A stretch of 64,000 nt of DNA, from positions 1 through 64,000 of the forward strand of contig WPDH01000458.1 in the NCBI GenBank assembly GCA_019137255.1. Direction: 5' to 3'. Positions within the stretch are counted from its first letter, which is position 1. Each line of letters begins with the position of its first letter. This stretch comes from Corinectria fuckeliana. Lineage: Eukaryota > Ascomycota > Sordariomycetes > Hypocreales > Nectriaceae. The position numbers were made by a program, and so were the translations under genes. The notes beneath the pieces were generated by a model. That model saw only the letters and a list, made by a program, of their open reading frames with translations, did no database searches and was not told the origin of the DNA. Positions 53,711 to 64,000 of the stretch are shown in pieces.

Positions 53711-56246
53711 CTATAATGTGGCTTTCTGCTCTGTCGAGCCTTCATCGTCATCGGATAGCTCGTCCTCGACCTTCATCTTAAAAGCAGCCGCTTCGCCAAC
53801 CTCCATCTTGTGCAATTGTTCCAGCTTCTGCTGATCCAGTGCCTGCTGACCCAACACCACGTCGAATTCAGCGGAGTCATCGTCGTCGTCGTCGTCGTCG
53901 TCGTCACTATCCGCGATTGTGGCGATATCCTTGATGACAGGTTGGTCCTCCGGGGCATCGTTCAAGCTTTCGTTGATGCTAGCGGGGTCGGGAGATCGAG
54001 ACTGAAGCAGCAGCGCAGGGTTGATGGGCTTGATCGTGGGGTCAAAGGCAGCCGGAAGGCCCAGAACTCGCGCAACCTGGTGTGCCTCTTCGTCGGGAGA
54101 GTTGTGGATCTCGAGTTCATACGTGCTGCTCGCCTCGCTATCGGCCTCGTGCTTACCGTGAGTAGCAGCCAGCATGCCGACGTATGTCTGACGAGTCGAG
54201 TCCTTGGCACGCTTCGTCTTCTTCTTCTGGCGCTTCTCTGTCGGTCGGACCACGACAACCGGCACGGGCGAGTACTGTAGGCAGTACTTGGAGAAGGAGT
54301 TGCGGGTGTTAACCAGTCCTTGAAGACCTCCGAGGGATCTACCCCTAGTTCCGACGATAAGCATCGCGGGTTGGTACATTTGTATCTGTGGGACAGCTGT
54401 TAGAATCGTATTGGGTTCAACGATGCAGTGGGTGTGCCAACCAGTTTCTGGAATGTCCCATGAAGCTTGCCAACAGCATATTCAAGGACAATGCTGACGG
54501 CCCTGTTGGAGCCATTGCGCTCCTGGATTCCTTGCATGACGGCCTTCGCATCTTCCTGGTATTGCTTGGACTCGGAGAATCGGATTTCCTTCTCTATGAC
54601 TCGGACACACACGATCTCGTCGCCATCGTCTACCAGCTCGTCGAGGAGCCACTGCAAGGCGTAGTCGGAGTAGGCATGCTCGTCCACTCCAACCATAAAA
54701 GTGCGCGACCTCCTGCGCGGCTGGTAGCCCTTGTGTCGGACATTGAGCGTCAACGAGATTGTGTTGTTCTTAGTCGGCTCGCCTGCGGGGAGGTTGTCGA
54801 AGGCAATATGAGGCTGAAATCTGTCGCGTGAGGTCTCGGTTAGCGTCGCCATTGTCGTACAGTTGCCCGTGTGCGGGGACACGAAAAGATGAGAAGCAGG
54901 GGCGTAGAGACGGAGTGGGAGTAGCAAGAGTAATCAGGAAGATAAGAATGGCAACGACAGAGAATCGAGAGGAGTCAACTGTCTGCGGGAATTTCGGCTG
55001 AAAAGAGAGCGAAAGGATGAGTAGCATTGCAGTGGATGGCCTGACCAAGCGAAGCGAACTAGCTTTCTGCATGGACTCGCTGACGAGGATTTCCCATTTG
55101 CCCATGACCAGGTTGCAGGAGTCAAGAACAGCGGGGTAATGGCGGCAGTTCGTGGTGGAGATCAAAAGGCTAGAACCAGCGAACTGACAAGAGTCGTCAT
55201 CTAGGTTCCACTTGGATTTAGATTCCGATAGAGTGTCTGGTCGACCATCCACGCTGTGTGCGATGGATTGACCATTGCTCATCGTCCATAACCGAGTTGC
55301 GGAAACTCTCTTCGAGGATAAAAGTACTTGTACCAAGGCTGCAGGGCCTGGAGTCAATCTGCCGACGCCGATTGGGTTTGAGCCCCCTGCGTCGTACTGA
55401 CATCCCACAGTTGCAGCTGATCATGGCACGGCATGACAGAACATGTACTCGTAAACGATCCGACGGCAACGAATGCCGCTCTACCCGAGACATTGACGAA
55501 TCCGGGGGCAAGACTAGCCGATAGGGTGATTGAGATGAGATGAAGGGACACGATTCCGATCTGCAGCCACAAAAGAGATCGTCAAGGTGTTGCCAGGTGG
55601 TATTCGAGTCAAGCTTTTTGGAAGGGCATGTATCAACGGCGCATGCAAGCTGAGGGGCGTACTCTCACATCCTCAAGTACTGGCGCAGAGATCCCAACAC
55701 CCTTGGAAGACAGGCCCAAATAATAGATCGAGTTGACCAGATTTTCAATGCTGTGGGGTAGAGGGGCCTGAAACAGAAACAAGGGCGATGGGCAGAAACA
55801 GAGACAAAAAGTATAGATAGGCGCAAAGACAGGAACACTTAGAAGAATCGGTCGTTTGCTTACCTTGCGTGAGGCGGGGAGCTAGCCCGAATACGTGAAC
55901 CGTCTGTCTGCTTGGTGTTGCCCTGGGGCAAAGAGGGATTGTGTGGTTTGCGAAAGGTGACGGAACTAATCGATGCCTTGCGATCCAATACTGGAGGATT
56001 CGCTTTCGAAGCGGCGCTCTCGAGACTGGAGCTGCGCGCGGTAGGCAGATCGGCAGGGAAGGAGATGCTCGACTTGCGAGCCGACGACTCGTCCCCATCG
56101 CTGACCCTCACACTAGTGCTCGATCCATCGACGGTGGTGTCGCAAGGGAAGTAGTCTTCTTTAGAGCTGTGCGGCGGCGCAGTCGTCTTGGGTGAGACGT
56201 CTGAATCGGTTCGGTGGACAGGCGGAGGCAGCGAGGTCGTTGCCAT
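53711..56246 (-). CDS. Universal stress protein (UspA domain) with disordered flanks
   Basis: Three exons, 55864-56246, 54442-54820 and 53711-54385, totalling 1437 nt (478 aa). The junctions keep frame, with introns of 1043 and 56 nt. Residues 1-127 are Ser/Pro-rich and disordered, including 'RKASISSVTF' and 'NPSLPQGN'. Then comes 'HIAFDNLPAGEPTKNNTISL' (132-151) and the UspA fold from about 168 ('RTFMVGVDEHAYSDYALQW'). The fold ends with the nucleotide-binding-type loop 'GTRGRSLGGLQGL' (from 266) and 'SPVPVVVVRP'. The tail is charged, with an Asp run coded by GAC repeats near 415-425 and 'QQALDQQKLEQLHKMEVGEAA'. Usp proteins bind ATP or act in stress responses; the role of this fungal subtype is unsettled. 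A second candidate start at 54852 inside intron 1 would give a form lacking the N-terminal region. The tail ends at a TAG with an open continuation beyond it. Confidence 0.85.
54821..55863 (-). other. 1043-nt intron of the Usp gene
   Basis: Donor GTAAGC after 55864, acceptor CGACAG before 54820. This is 10-20 times longer than other introns in the window. The exon-2 frame stays open upstream of the acceptor to an ATG at 54852 (MATLTETSRDR), so the intron could contain an alternative promoter and first exon. Confidence 0.6.
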
Positions 56247-59200
56247 GTCTGTTTCGGTTCGGGGTGTGAGTTGAGGTGGGAGGTGGGGGGGGGGGGGGAA
56301 ATCAAACGAGCCAGCAGGGGCTGTTGCTTGGTTGCTTCTGCTCGTGACAAACGAATTTCGGAAGGGTTAAAAATTCTGCGAACGGACAATGCTTGACCCT
56401 CTGGATGTTGCGCGAGGTGAATACGGTAGGCCAGTATCCAGTATCCAGGTCGGGTTCGAAGACAGCAACTAGAAGTCGGGGAACTAGGTCAAATATATAT
56501 GTCTGAGGCCCGAGGTGGCTGCAGTAAGGTACAGTAGCTCGCGCCGAAGCTCTAGGGACCTTTGGCGTTCTGCAAGATGACGATCCACGCAACCAAGGAC
56601 CAAGGCGGGAAGGCCGATAAGAAGGCTGTTTCGGTGCGACGTGACTGGGGTGGATGGCGAATCGCAAAGGCGCACGGGCGAGAAGAGAGGGAGGGAGGCG
56701 TTTTCGAGGCGCGATGGGTGAGATGGGCGAAAAGTTGGAGGAGTTGGGGAGGAGAAAGCGGATGGGGCAAGAGCAACAACTCCGGAGCTCTGTGCGAGGA
56801 AGTGATTGGAGGGAAGTAGCGAACGCCCTCACAACACACAGCACAGACAGCAAAGTAGGAGCAGGAGCAGGGCAAGGGCCGTGTGTTGGTGGGCAATTTT
56901 ATCAGTCGGTCAGAAGATTAGCGAGGCGAGGGTGATGCGCGAGGGCGAGATCGAGTGCGGTGAATCTCGGTGTAGTAGGTAAGTAGAATGTGAGGAAGAG
57001 GACGAGGACGAGGGAGAGGAAGCTGTCTTGCAGCAAGCAAGCGGGAGTGGCGTTGAGAAGAAGTAAATACCGTGTCGAGCCGCGGCAGTTGGGCCAAAGG
57101 GCTGAAAGGGCCAGGGAGATTAGATGGGCAGCCGAGGGTGGAGATTTGCGAGATGCGACAGATGAGAAGCGTTCGTGTAAGATGGGTTGAGAAATAGACA
57201 GGGCCTCTTTCTGTGTGTGTTGTGCGTGTGCTAGGCGTAGTATGAGGTGAGAAAAAAAAAAAGGTTGAAGGAGTGGCCCCGTTAAGCCAGTCCGTGTGTT
57301 GTGTTCTGTGGTGTTGAGTTGTGTTGGTTGTGCTGTGCTGCGTTGTGTTTGGAGTTGGCGACCAAAGTGTGCGACTCTCGGACAAGGCCCAGGCCCAGGT
57401 CAGCCCAGACGCCGTCCAAGGTAAGGTTATACTACGTAGTAGTCAGGCAAGGAATGAGGGAGGGTGTGGCTGAGCTTGGGAGTGGTGAGGGGGTGGAAAC
57501 GAGGGCGAGAGGGTGTGTCGGTAACGGCAATGGGAGTCCGATGCCTAATTAATATATTCTTGGATGTGAGTGAATGATGCTGATTGTGATAGTTCGGTTA
57601 CCTGCAGAGAATGGGTTCACAGCTGCGGCTTTCGCTTTTCGCTTTCAGGCACGCCTCACTGACCACGTACGCCGTTTCTACAAGTACTCACTCTCATCTT
57701 TGTCAAAGAATGGATCACGGAACGACTGGGGGGGGGGGGAGCATCAGTGGTTTTTTTTTCCTCCTCTGCCGAGTGGTCCGCCCACTTTTCCGTCGACAAG
57801 TTACGAGATGGGTCTGCGGCCTGCCAGACGCCGCATGGGGATTCCTCTGTGCCGTGTGTAGTTGCGTCTAATTACTACATACTTGTACTACGTAAGCTAC
57901 AATGTAAGTACGACGCAATTACATAGTAGGCGTCCGTTTGTAGTACAGACCATCCAGGGTGGGCTGCCAGGCGGATCGGGCCTTGGGTCCACGTCATGAA
58001 CCGACGACGGCAGGGCAAACAAGCAAGTAGGTAGTGGCAGGTTGTACTTCGTAAGACGGAAGACGGAGGAAATGGACTTTGACATGGAGAAACAGCAGCA
58101 GTGTCTTTCGTACCAGATGCCATTTCTCTTGTCTGTGGCTTCTTGACGGGGGTCATCTTTTTTGCTCTGTTTCCAACCCAGCATTTGGTTACCTTGTTGT
58201 GTGGTATGCACGTGTAGGTCGGGGGTGCGAGGCCGGGAAGTCACCGAGTTTCGTCCTAAGTGACCGAGGAGGATGACGACAGGGAAAAAGGACGCTGCAA
58301 GGTAGTTGATGAAAGATGGTGGTGTGGTGTGGTCTGCCCTATCCCCATCCCTTGCCTGCGCTGCAATGCAGGCCAAGGCGCGGCAAGATGGACGATTGAA
58401 CGGCCGGGAGGGAGTCGGAACATGCGCCAGCGGCGGGGATCAATTGGCTGGAGACGCAGACAGGTGCGTTGGTGGCGTCTGTAGGTGTATAATGTGAGAT
58501 CCAGGATATGTGTTATCAGCCAAGACTAATTACCTGCCTCTCACCTATATGCATGCTATGTAAGCCAACTGCCTATCAAACAGCAGAAGCACTTTTGCTC
58601 AAGCGAGAGGCAGCCCGTCCCATGGTACGCATTCCTCTTCGAACCACCCTCGGGGGAGGAGACTGCCCCGGGAAGTTGAGTCCCCCCCAGGGCAGAACAA
58701 GCGGGACATGTTCCTCCGCAGAGACAAGAAACCTTACTTCTTACCCACACGTTGCGCGTTGCACTCACACACACGCACATCCCTTAGCTTCGTAGCTCAT
58801 CGTGCGCCGTCCTCCGTCCCCCCTCATCACATGGGATGATCCCTAATTCATCCTCCATAACCCCCGACGTCGATAGGGCGCCGCCGGGCTGTGTACGACC
58901 GCAGCCCACTTAATTACCTTGGCGGTCCCGGAGCCACTAATGCCACCTTGTTTCCCTTTGGGCTCCAAATCCCGCCCTCCCGGAGCGGCCCAGCACCACA
59001 CCAAAAAAAGGCTAGCAGCCAGCAGCCAGCAGCCAGCATCCAGCAGCCCTCCTTCGAAAACAACACACAGACACCATCACATAATCTAGACTACCCTGAG
59101 GAATGGCTACCAGCTGCGAATCCGCCAAACTAGCAGAACCCTCGGCTTCGGGGGCTGTTCAGGCCCCGTAATCCCCACGTCCCTGTCCAACTTAGACCGG

Positions 59201-61293
59201 AACTTTGGGACCCGGCGTTTAGGATCTAGTCTAGTTCTTCATTCTCCCTGGCAAATCCGGCTGCCGACGCGATCTCCGAGGAACCCCGATATGCCTACCT
59301 ACCTATTGTTCAGTTCCGGGTGCTTCTGTGTGTACTTGTATGTACTGCTCGTGAACTAACCACGTGCAAGTTGCAATAACCTTCCAACAAGCACACCCTC
59401 TCCTCTCTCTCCGCTTCATCTGGCCGATAGAGTTTAGACGTACGGCATACATGGCGCATCCTGGGGCGGTCTTGGACCATGTGAGTGACCACCGGCGGAT
59501 GTTGCCCACCAGTGAGACCGCCCATCGAAAGCCGGCGTGAGCGCGTGAGTAATGGAGCGCCTCCCCCCTTTCTAATCTGCCTTTGCGCCTCCGAGCTTCC
59601 TCCTACCGTCTACGCCCGCAACCAAGTGGTAAGCTTCCAAGCTTCCTCCTCTGCAATCCCAAGGGCTTGGGTGCCGAAGCATCGACCACACGCCCACCAT
59701 CCCGCAGCCCCGGGCGGGGCTTTCTTTTGGCTTCTCGGGGAACGGAACGCAGGCCGTGGTGGGGTAATCTAGAGCAGAGCTAACGGCTCCCTAGTGTCGG
59801 TGGCCTAAGAGGAACTGACGAGATGTCTGTCGTTAGATGCTATATACAGGTCAGCTGGTCGCATGAAGTAGAGTACAGGAGATGCAGGGCAAAGCATCCA
59901 AGGGAGAAAAGGATCGCCGTAATCACGGTACTTTCGGAGCCCGACACTACTAAGACTAACACTCACTCAACACCACGTACATGTGAGTAGTTACGTGATT
60001 GTGCTCGAGACCCTTCCATTCCAAGTACATCCTCATCTCACACCGCCCTCATCCCATACGTCCAACGAACCAGTCACCGAAGGCTCGATCGCCATCGTAT
60101 TAGATCACCATCGGCTGCAGGGCTCTATCGACAAACCTCGCCGAGTCGCCGCGATATCCCACCACTCAGTCCGCTCAACCGCCGCACGTGACATTACATG
60201 TACTATGTATATCCCTGCCTCCTCACCCGCCCGGCACCCTAGCTGAGGCTGACGACCCAACCGCTGTCTGGGGTGGCATGAGGCCATGGATGTCACGGAC
60301 GGCATCTCGTGTCAGCACTCGACACCTTGAGGAATCTCTCATGCACGCAAGGGGAACATCCTAGGGCTCCGTAAAGCTTACCAACACCGAGATAAGAGAT
60401 TGGCAACCAACAGCCAACAAGTGAATTATGGTTTCTGTTGCCGCAGGAAAGAGGATTTTCTATTTCGACCCTTGTTATATTTGCCCTTCTCTCGCAGCTT
60501 CTGTGTACGCTGACAGACCAACACACGAACCCTAGGCGGGCACGTGGCCGCGCGGTGAGACATTAAGATGTTCCTCATTCGCACGCGCACGCACAAACCT
60601 ACGATAAACCACATAACTCATTTTCTCGAGCTCAATTCTAGAAATCTGTTGATTTAGGTCGGCTTAGGGCAGCCTTATGATCCTGCAATGTCTTGACATC
60701 AGAAGTTCTTGGTTGTCTCAATGCTTACTGGGTCCTATTACTATGTACGGAACGCTACATTTTGCCAAGAAGCAAGATGCAACACCTCACGTGAATCCAT
60801 CCAGTGTCCCGGCAGTCCCTCAGTGATTTCTTGGCATCCTTCACGCACGCCTGCAAGCCAAGGCGGAGTCCGGCACTTGTAGCCCCTCCTGGCTGGGTAC
60901 AATGCTTCACGGAGGCTTGGCACATAACACCCAGTAATATCGAATCATAACTGAAATTCACACTGTCGTCTTTAATTTTGGTTATCCTTCAGGTTCCTGT
61001 GCCTTCGTGTTCCTGTCCCTCCAGGACCTATGCCTCCAGGAGGATGTCCTGTCTCTACCACACATACAGCCCATCTCGAGAAATCCTCAAGCTTTTGCAC
61101 GAGCATCACCAACTCCGAGACGCCGTTGCCATGCCATGCATCCTACCAGTCGGCCCGCTTAATGCGGAGCTCAACGCACAGCCAACCCCATCTGTTCGTC
61201 CCCCGCCTTAGCCTTCGAAATCCCACCTGTTTCAATATCTTCCAAGACTCTAGGCGAACGGAAAATGTGGCTTGCCAAGTCTTCCTTCCTACC
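56247..61293. other. 5-kb gene-free interval
   Basis: Upstream of the Usp gene and downstream of eIF3l, both on the minus strand. Only short, low-complexity or overlapping frames are present. The first 1 kb beyond 56247 is probably Usp promoter and leader. Features seen: G run at 56287-56298, G run near 57728, CAGCAGC heptamer repeats at 59014-59047, ACGTAC/TACGTA palindromes near 57890-57910. Could hold a non-coding transcript, but nothing in the sequence proves it. Confidence 0.5.
59014..59047 (+). repeat. Heptamer tandem repeat (AGCAGCC)n
   Basis: About five units of AGCAGCC, one with a single-base change, in non-coding DNA. Confidence 0.8.
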
Positions 61294-62915
61294 TTAGTTG
61301 TAGGTGCGGGACAGGTTACGAAGGTACCAGTCCACCAGCTTTCGTCCCACCTTGGCCTCTGAGATGTGGATCAGGTCCTGTCGATGTGCATTAGCTTCCG
61401 TGTCATCAAACGATCCTCTCAATGGCTACCTCAGTTGTATGGTACAACGAGTTGTCATTGAGGCGGTGTGTGGGGGTTTGGGGTTTACTTACACCCTGAA
61501 GAGCATAGTCGAGGTCGCTGACGTTGACCAGCTCGCCCTCGAGCAGGCCCTGATCCTGCCATCGCAGCTGCTTGGTGCGCTGCTTGGTGACCAGAAGCCA
61601 TGATCGCAGCTCCTCGGGCTTGACCTCGAGGAAGCCAGCCAGCTTGGAGAGGTCCATGGTCGTGTACAGTCGAAGGTATGACTTGATGGTGGGGCTCCAC
61701 ATGTTGGTCTTGACCTCGTCCATGAAAATGGCGAGGTGGTGCTCCACGGGGTCGACGTTGGACTCGGGGTTCTCAAAGTCTGGGGGCACGGGGGAGATGA
61801 ACTTGGGGCACGCCGTGCGGAAAAGCTCCTCAAAGATGGGGAGGGCCTCGGGGCCGCCACGCTGCAGCTTAAGCAGCTGGTCGCCGTACTTCTCCCGGAG
61901 GGCGGTGTGAATGGTGTCGTCGAGACGGGTAGGCTGGAAAGCCACGCAGATGGCAATCAGGGCGTACATCTGCTCGTTCTTCTTGGTGATGGAGTCGTAC
62001 TGGGCGCTCTTCTGGAAGTTCTTGGTTCTCGAGACATAGACAAGGATGTGGCTGAACATGCGGATAGCATCGGAGTAGCGGTGCATCATCATGTACGAGA
62101 AACCCACGTAGTAGTAGGTGGTGAAGTGGGCCGCCATGACACGGGCGAACATGGCCTTCTTGTTGAGCTCAATGTCATCGAGCGTCTTGAGGGCCAGGCT
62201 GAAGTCTCCCAACAGGCAGTGCACCCGGAGGAGACCAATGATGGAGAAGTAACCCAACATTCGGTACAGGCTCTTGGAACCGTAGTCCCCAGCAACAGTC
62301 ATGGGGTCGTCGTTACGCTTCATGGCCGCAAGCTGGTCCGTGATCTGGGATCGCTGGATGAGGGAGTAGAGGACGTTGAGGACGCTGTAGCAACCCCAGG
62401 TGTTAGGATTCTCACGCAGCGCCTGGCGCTCCTCCTCGTTCGACGCTTGTCGGGCAATTCGCATCCGGTATGACGAGAACGAGTTGAACTGGTAGATGAA
62501 CTCATCGATAACATCCCAAGCCCAGTAGTACTATCAAGAATCGGTCAGTCCAAATTCGTTCGGCCAAACAGGACGAGAATGAATATCCGGGGGGGGGAGA
62601 ACCAACAGAAGGAGGCTCGAGGTCGACGGGACCCTCGGAGTTGAGAATGTAGTGGAACAAGCTGCAGTAGGAGTCGTAGCTCTGGAACTTTGTCTCGAGG
62701 GGGGCCTGGAAGTCGAGGGGCTGGGCGGCCTGGACGAGGCGAGCCTGAATGTCGTCCGTCGACTGAGCCATGTTCAAGGAGGTGGTGCGGCTGAGCTCAT
62801 CGCCGTCCTCGTACTGGACTTGCTCCTTGTACTCGGCCACCAGGGCCTCCTCCTCGACGTCGCTGTCGTCAGCGATGGCGCGGGCCGGAGCTCCGCCGTT
62901 TTGAAAGGTAGCCAT
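61294..62915 (-). CDS. EIF3L: Translation initiation factor eIF3 subunit L, three exons
   Basis: Subunit of the eIF3 scaffold that binds the 40S ribosome and mRNA. Exons: 62607-62915, 61493-62530 and 61294-61377 (1431 nt, 476 aa), with all junctions in phase 0 and introns of 76 and 115 nt. The acidic N-terminus (MATFQNGG...DDSDVEEE) precedes the family hallmarks 'SYDSYCSLFHYIL' and, across intron 1, 'EPPS/YYWAWDVIDEFIYQF' (about 100-118). A long helical-repeat region follows ('GCYSVLNVLYSLIQRSQI', 'LLRVHCLLGDFSLALKTL', 'YYYVGFSYMMMHRYSDAIRMF'). The C-terminal PCI/winged-helix part includes 'LAGFLEVKPEELRSWLL' and ends 'DLIHISEAKVGRKLVDWYL' across intron 2. Without intron 2 the reading would end in a non-family tail. 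Length agrees with fungal orthologues. It is divergent from EFL1. Confidence 0.95.
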
Positions 62916-63574
62916 CGTGGTCGATCGCTCGTGGTCGTTGTGTTGGCCTCTCCGCGTCTTGTCGCTGCGCTCGTCTTGGGTGAGGGGTATCGAAATTTTA
63001 CGCTCGCCGAGGGGCCCAGCGCATCTCGCGAATTTTCGTGAGCTTAGGGCTTGTGGTGGGAAGATTGCGATACGTCGGGGCAGTGGGCCTGCATAAGTGC
63101 TTATCGATTACGCTCTATCGGGGTTGTGATGGTGGGGTGAGAGAAGCTACGAAGCGGGGCAGCAAAGGACGGCGATGTCTTGGGCGGGACGACCTGGTGA
63201 GGTTCCGTCGCTGCAAATTTGCTGCTAGTTGGGGAGTATTTCGCGGATCACCACATCTATCTAAGGTGCGTACATATGAGTCATTCTCAGTCATTTTGCC
63301 TTGTTCCCCAAAGCGAGGGCGTCTGGGCGGGGAATTTGCTGACTTTGGCGTGGTGGTGAAGGTTCCACGGTAAGATTAGTCACACTGTGAGCAAGCCGCA
63401 GACAACTCCGCCACTACGACGAATGACCATCCAGATCCTCTGACGTCTTCAAATACGTTCAGGGTCCCCATTTTAGTCCTCTTGAGAATCTTGAGAATCT
63501 CCCAAATCTCAACAAAAATTTCTCAAATCAAAACCAGGCCGTGTTACTTCCAGTAACAAAGACCTTACGTTACA
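62916..63574. promoter_or_regulatory. Divergent promoter region, eIF3l and EFL1
   Basis: 659 bp between the two starts, both genes acting in translation or ribosome maturation. A/C-rich leader sequence precedes EFL1 (about 63500-63574). No defined site found. Confidence 0.55.
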
Positions 63575-64000
63575 ATGCCTGTGGTTACCCCAGATAAGCT
63601 GGCTGCTCTCCAGCGACAGTCAAACGATATCCGAAATGTATGTCAAAGATTAGTTGCTTGTATAATCATCTCGCTAACCTCACAATAGATCTGTATCCTA
63701 GCCCACGTCGACCATGGCAAGACTTCTCTTACAGACGCCTTGTTGGCTACCAACGGCATCATCTCCCCCAAGCTAGCTGGCAAGATCCGATATCTAGACT
63801 CAAGACCTGATGAACAAACCAGGGGCATCACTATGGAGTCATCTGCCATTTCATTATTCTTCTCCATGCTCCGGAGATCCGCCCCCGACTCTGCCCCCGA
63901 GCCTAAGGAGTACCTTATCAACCTGATCGACTCTCCCGGCCACATCGACTTCAGCAGTGAGGTCTCAGTTGCTTCCCGACTCTGTGACGGCGCCGTGGTT
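63575..64000 (+). CDS. EFL1: EFL1 (Ria1) ribosome-maturation GTPase, 5' part only
   Basis: Cytoplasmic EF-2-like GTPase that, with the SBDS protein, releases the anti-association factor eIF6/Tif6 from pre-60S subunits. Exon 1 is 63575-63637 (21 codons, MPVVTPDKLAALQRQ...). A 51-nt intron follows (donor GTATGT, CTAAC branch point, acceptor ATAG), then exon 2 runs from 63689 to the window edge in an open frame, giving 125 visible residues. Visible GTPase motifs are G1 'AHVDHGKTSLTDALL', the G2 region 'RGITMESSAISL' and G3 'DSPGHIDFSSEV'. The 'SLFFSMLRRSAPDSAPEPKEYLINLIDSPGH' style insertion between G2 and G3 separates EFL1 from EF-2. The rest of the protein (normally over 1000 residues) lies outside. 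Confidence 0.93.

Noticed and set aside
61736..62473. 245-codon plus-strand frame over eIF3l
   Set aside because: Antisense shadow; eIF3l on the minus strand is unambiguous.
1..64000. CRISPR arrays, operons, bacterial-type promoters
   Set aside because: The sequence is fungal nuclear DNA with spliceosomal introns; no regularly spaced repeats of that kind are present.

Overview
The window is nuclear DNA of a filamentous ascomycete, most likely a Sordariomycete. Short introns of about 45-90 nt with GTRNGT donors and CTAAC/CTGAC branch points occur throughout. The first 3.2 kb is an AT-saturated block typical of repeat-induced point mutation (RIP). Several products are recognisably fungal: an AA9 polysaccharide monooxygenase, a DUF6604 protein, FMP27, and an ankyrin-family relic. 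No organism name can be assigned from the sequence alone.

Layout, left part (1-20 kb, accessory in character). A RIP-destroyed Ty1/copia retrotransposon (1-3230) still shows reverse transcriptase and RNase H motifs in one continuous frame. It is followed by a secreted AA9 LPMO (minus), a doubtful small gene with a one-base frame break, a five-exon F-box protein, and an alpha/beta-hydrolase. A 3.7-kb decayed pseudogene of a large fungal membrane/ankyrin protein comes next, then an orphan open frame and a small conserved hypothetical protein. Genes here are sparse and two of the larger loci are dead.

Layout, right part (20-64 kb, mostly housekeeping). In order: a DUF6604 protein, a disordered Ser/Pro-rich protein, the intronless 2978-residue bridge-like lipid-transfer protein FMP27 (minus), and a Tim17-like four-helix membrane protein (minus). 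These are followed by translation factor eIF4B (plus), a Nudix hydrolase with a 21-Asn insertion (minus), a Golgi pH regulator/GTG-type membrane protein (minus), and a universal stress protein with a 1-kb intron and an odd in-frame stop (minus). Last come translation factor eIF3 subunit L (minus) and the start of the ribosome-maturation GTPase EFL1 (plus, cut by the window edge). Three of these genes serve translation or ribosome maturation (eIF4B, eIF3l, EFL1), and eIF3l and EFL1 are divergent with about 660 bp between them. Large gene-free stretches (23.3-27.2, 29.0-32.3, 56.2-61.3 kb) contain homopolymer runs, short tandem repeats and two unresolved assembly gaps in poly-C.

I see no operon, CRISPR array, biosynthetic cluster or convincing new multi-gene system. 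The points most worth checking are the open frame beyond the stop codon of the universal stress protein, the probable 6-nt microexon in eIF4B, the transition-only decay of the copia element, and the family-specific reading of the ankyrin-type pseudogene. Exon boundaries were placed by eye from splice signals and reading-frame continuity.
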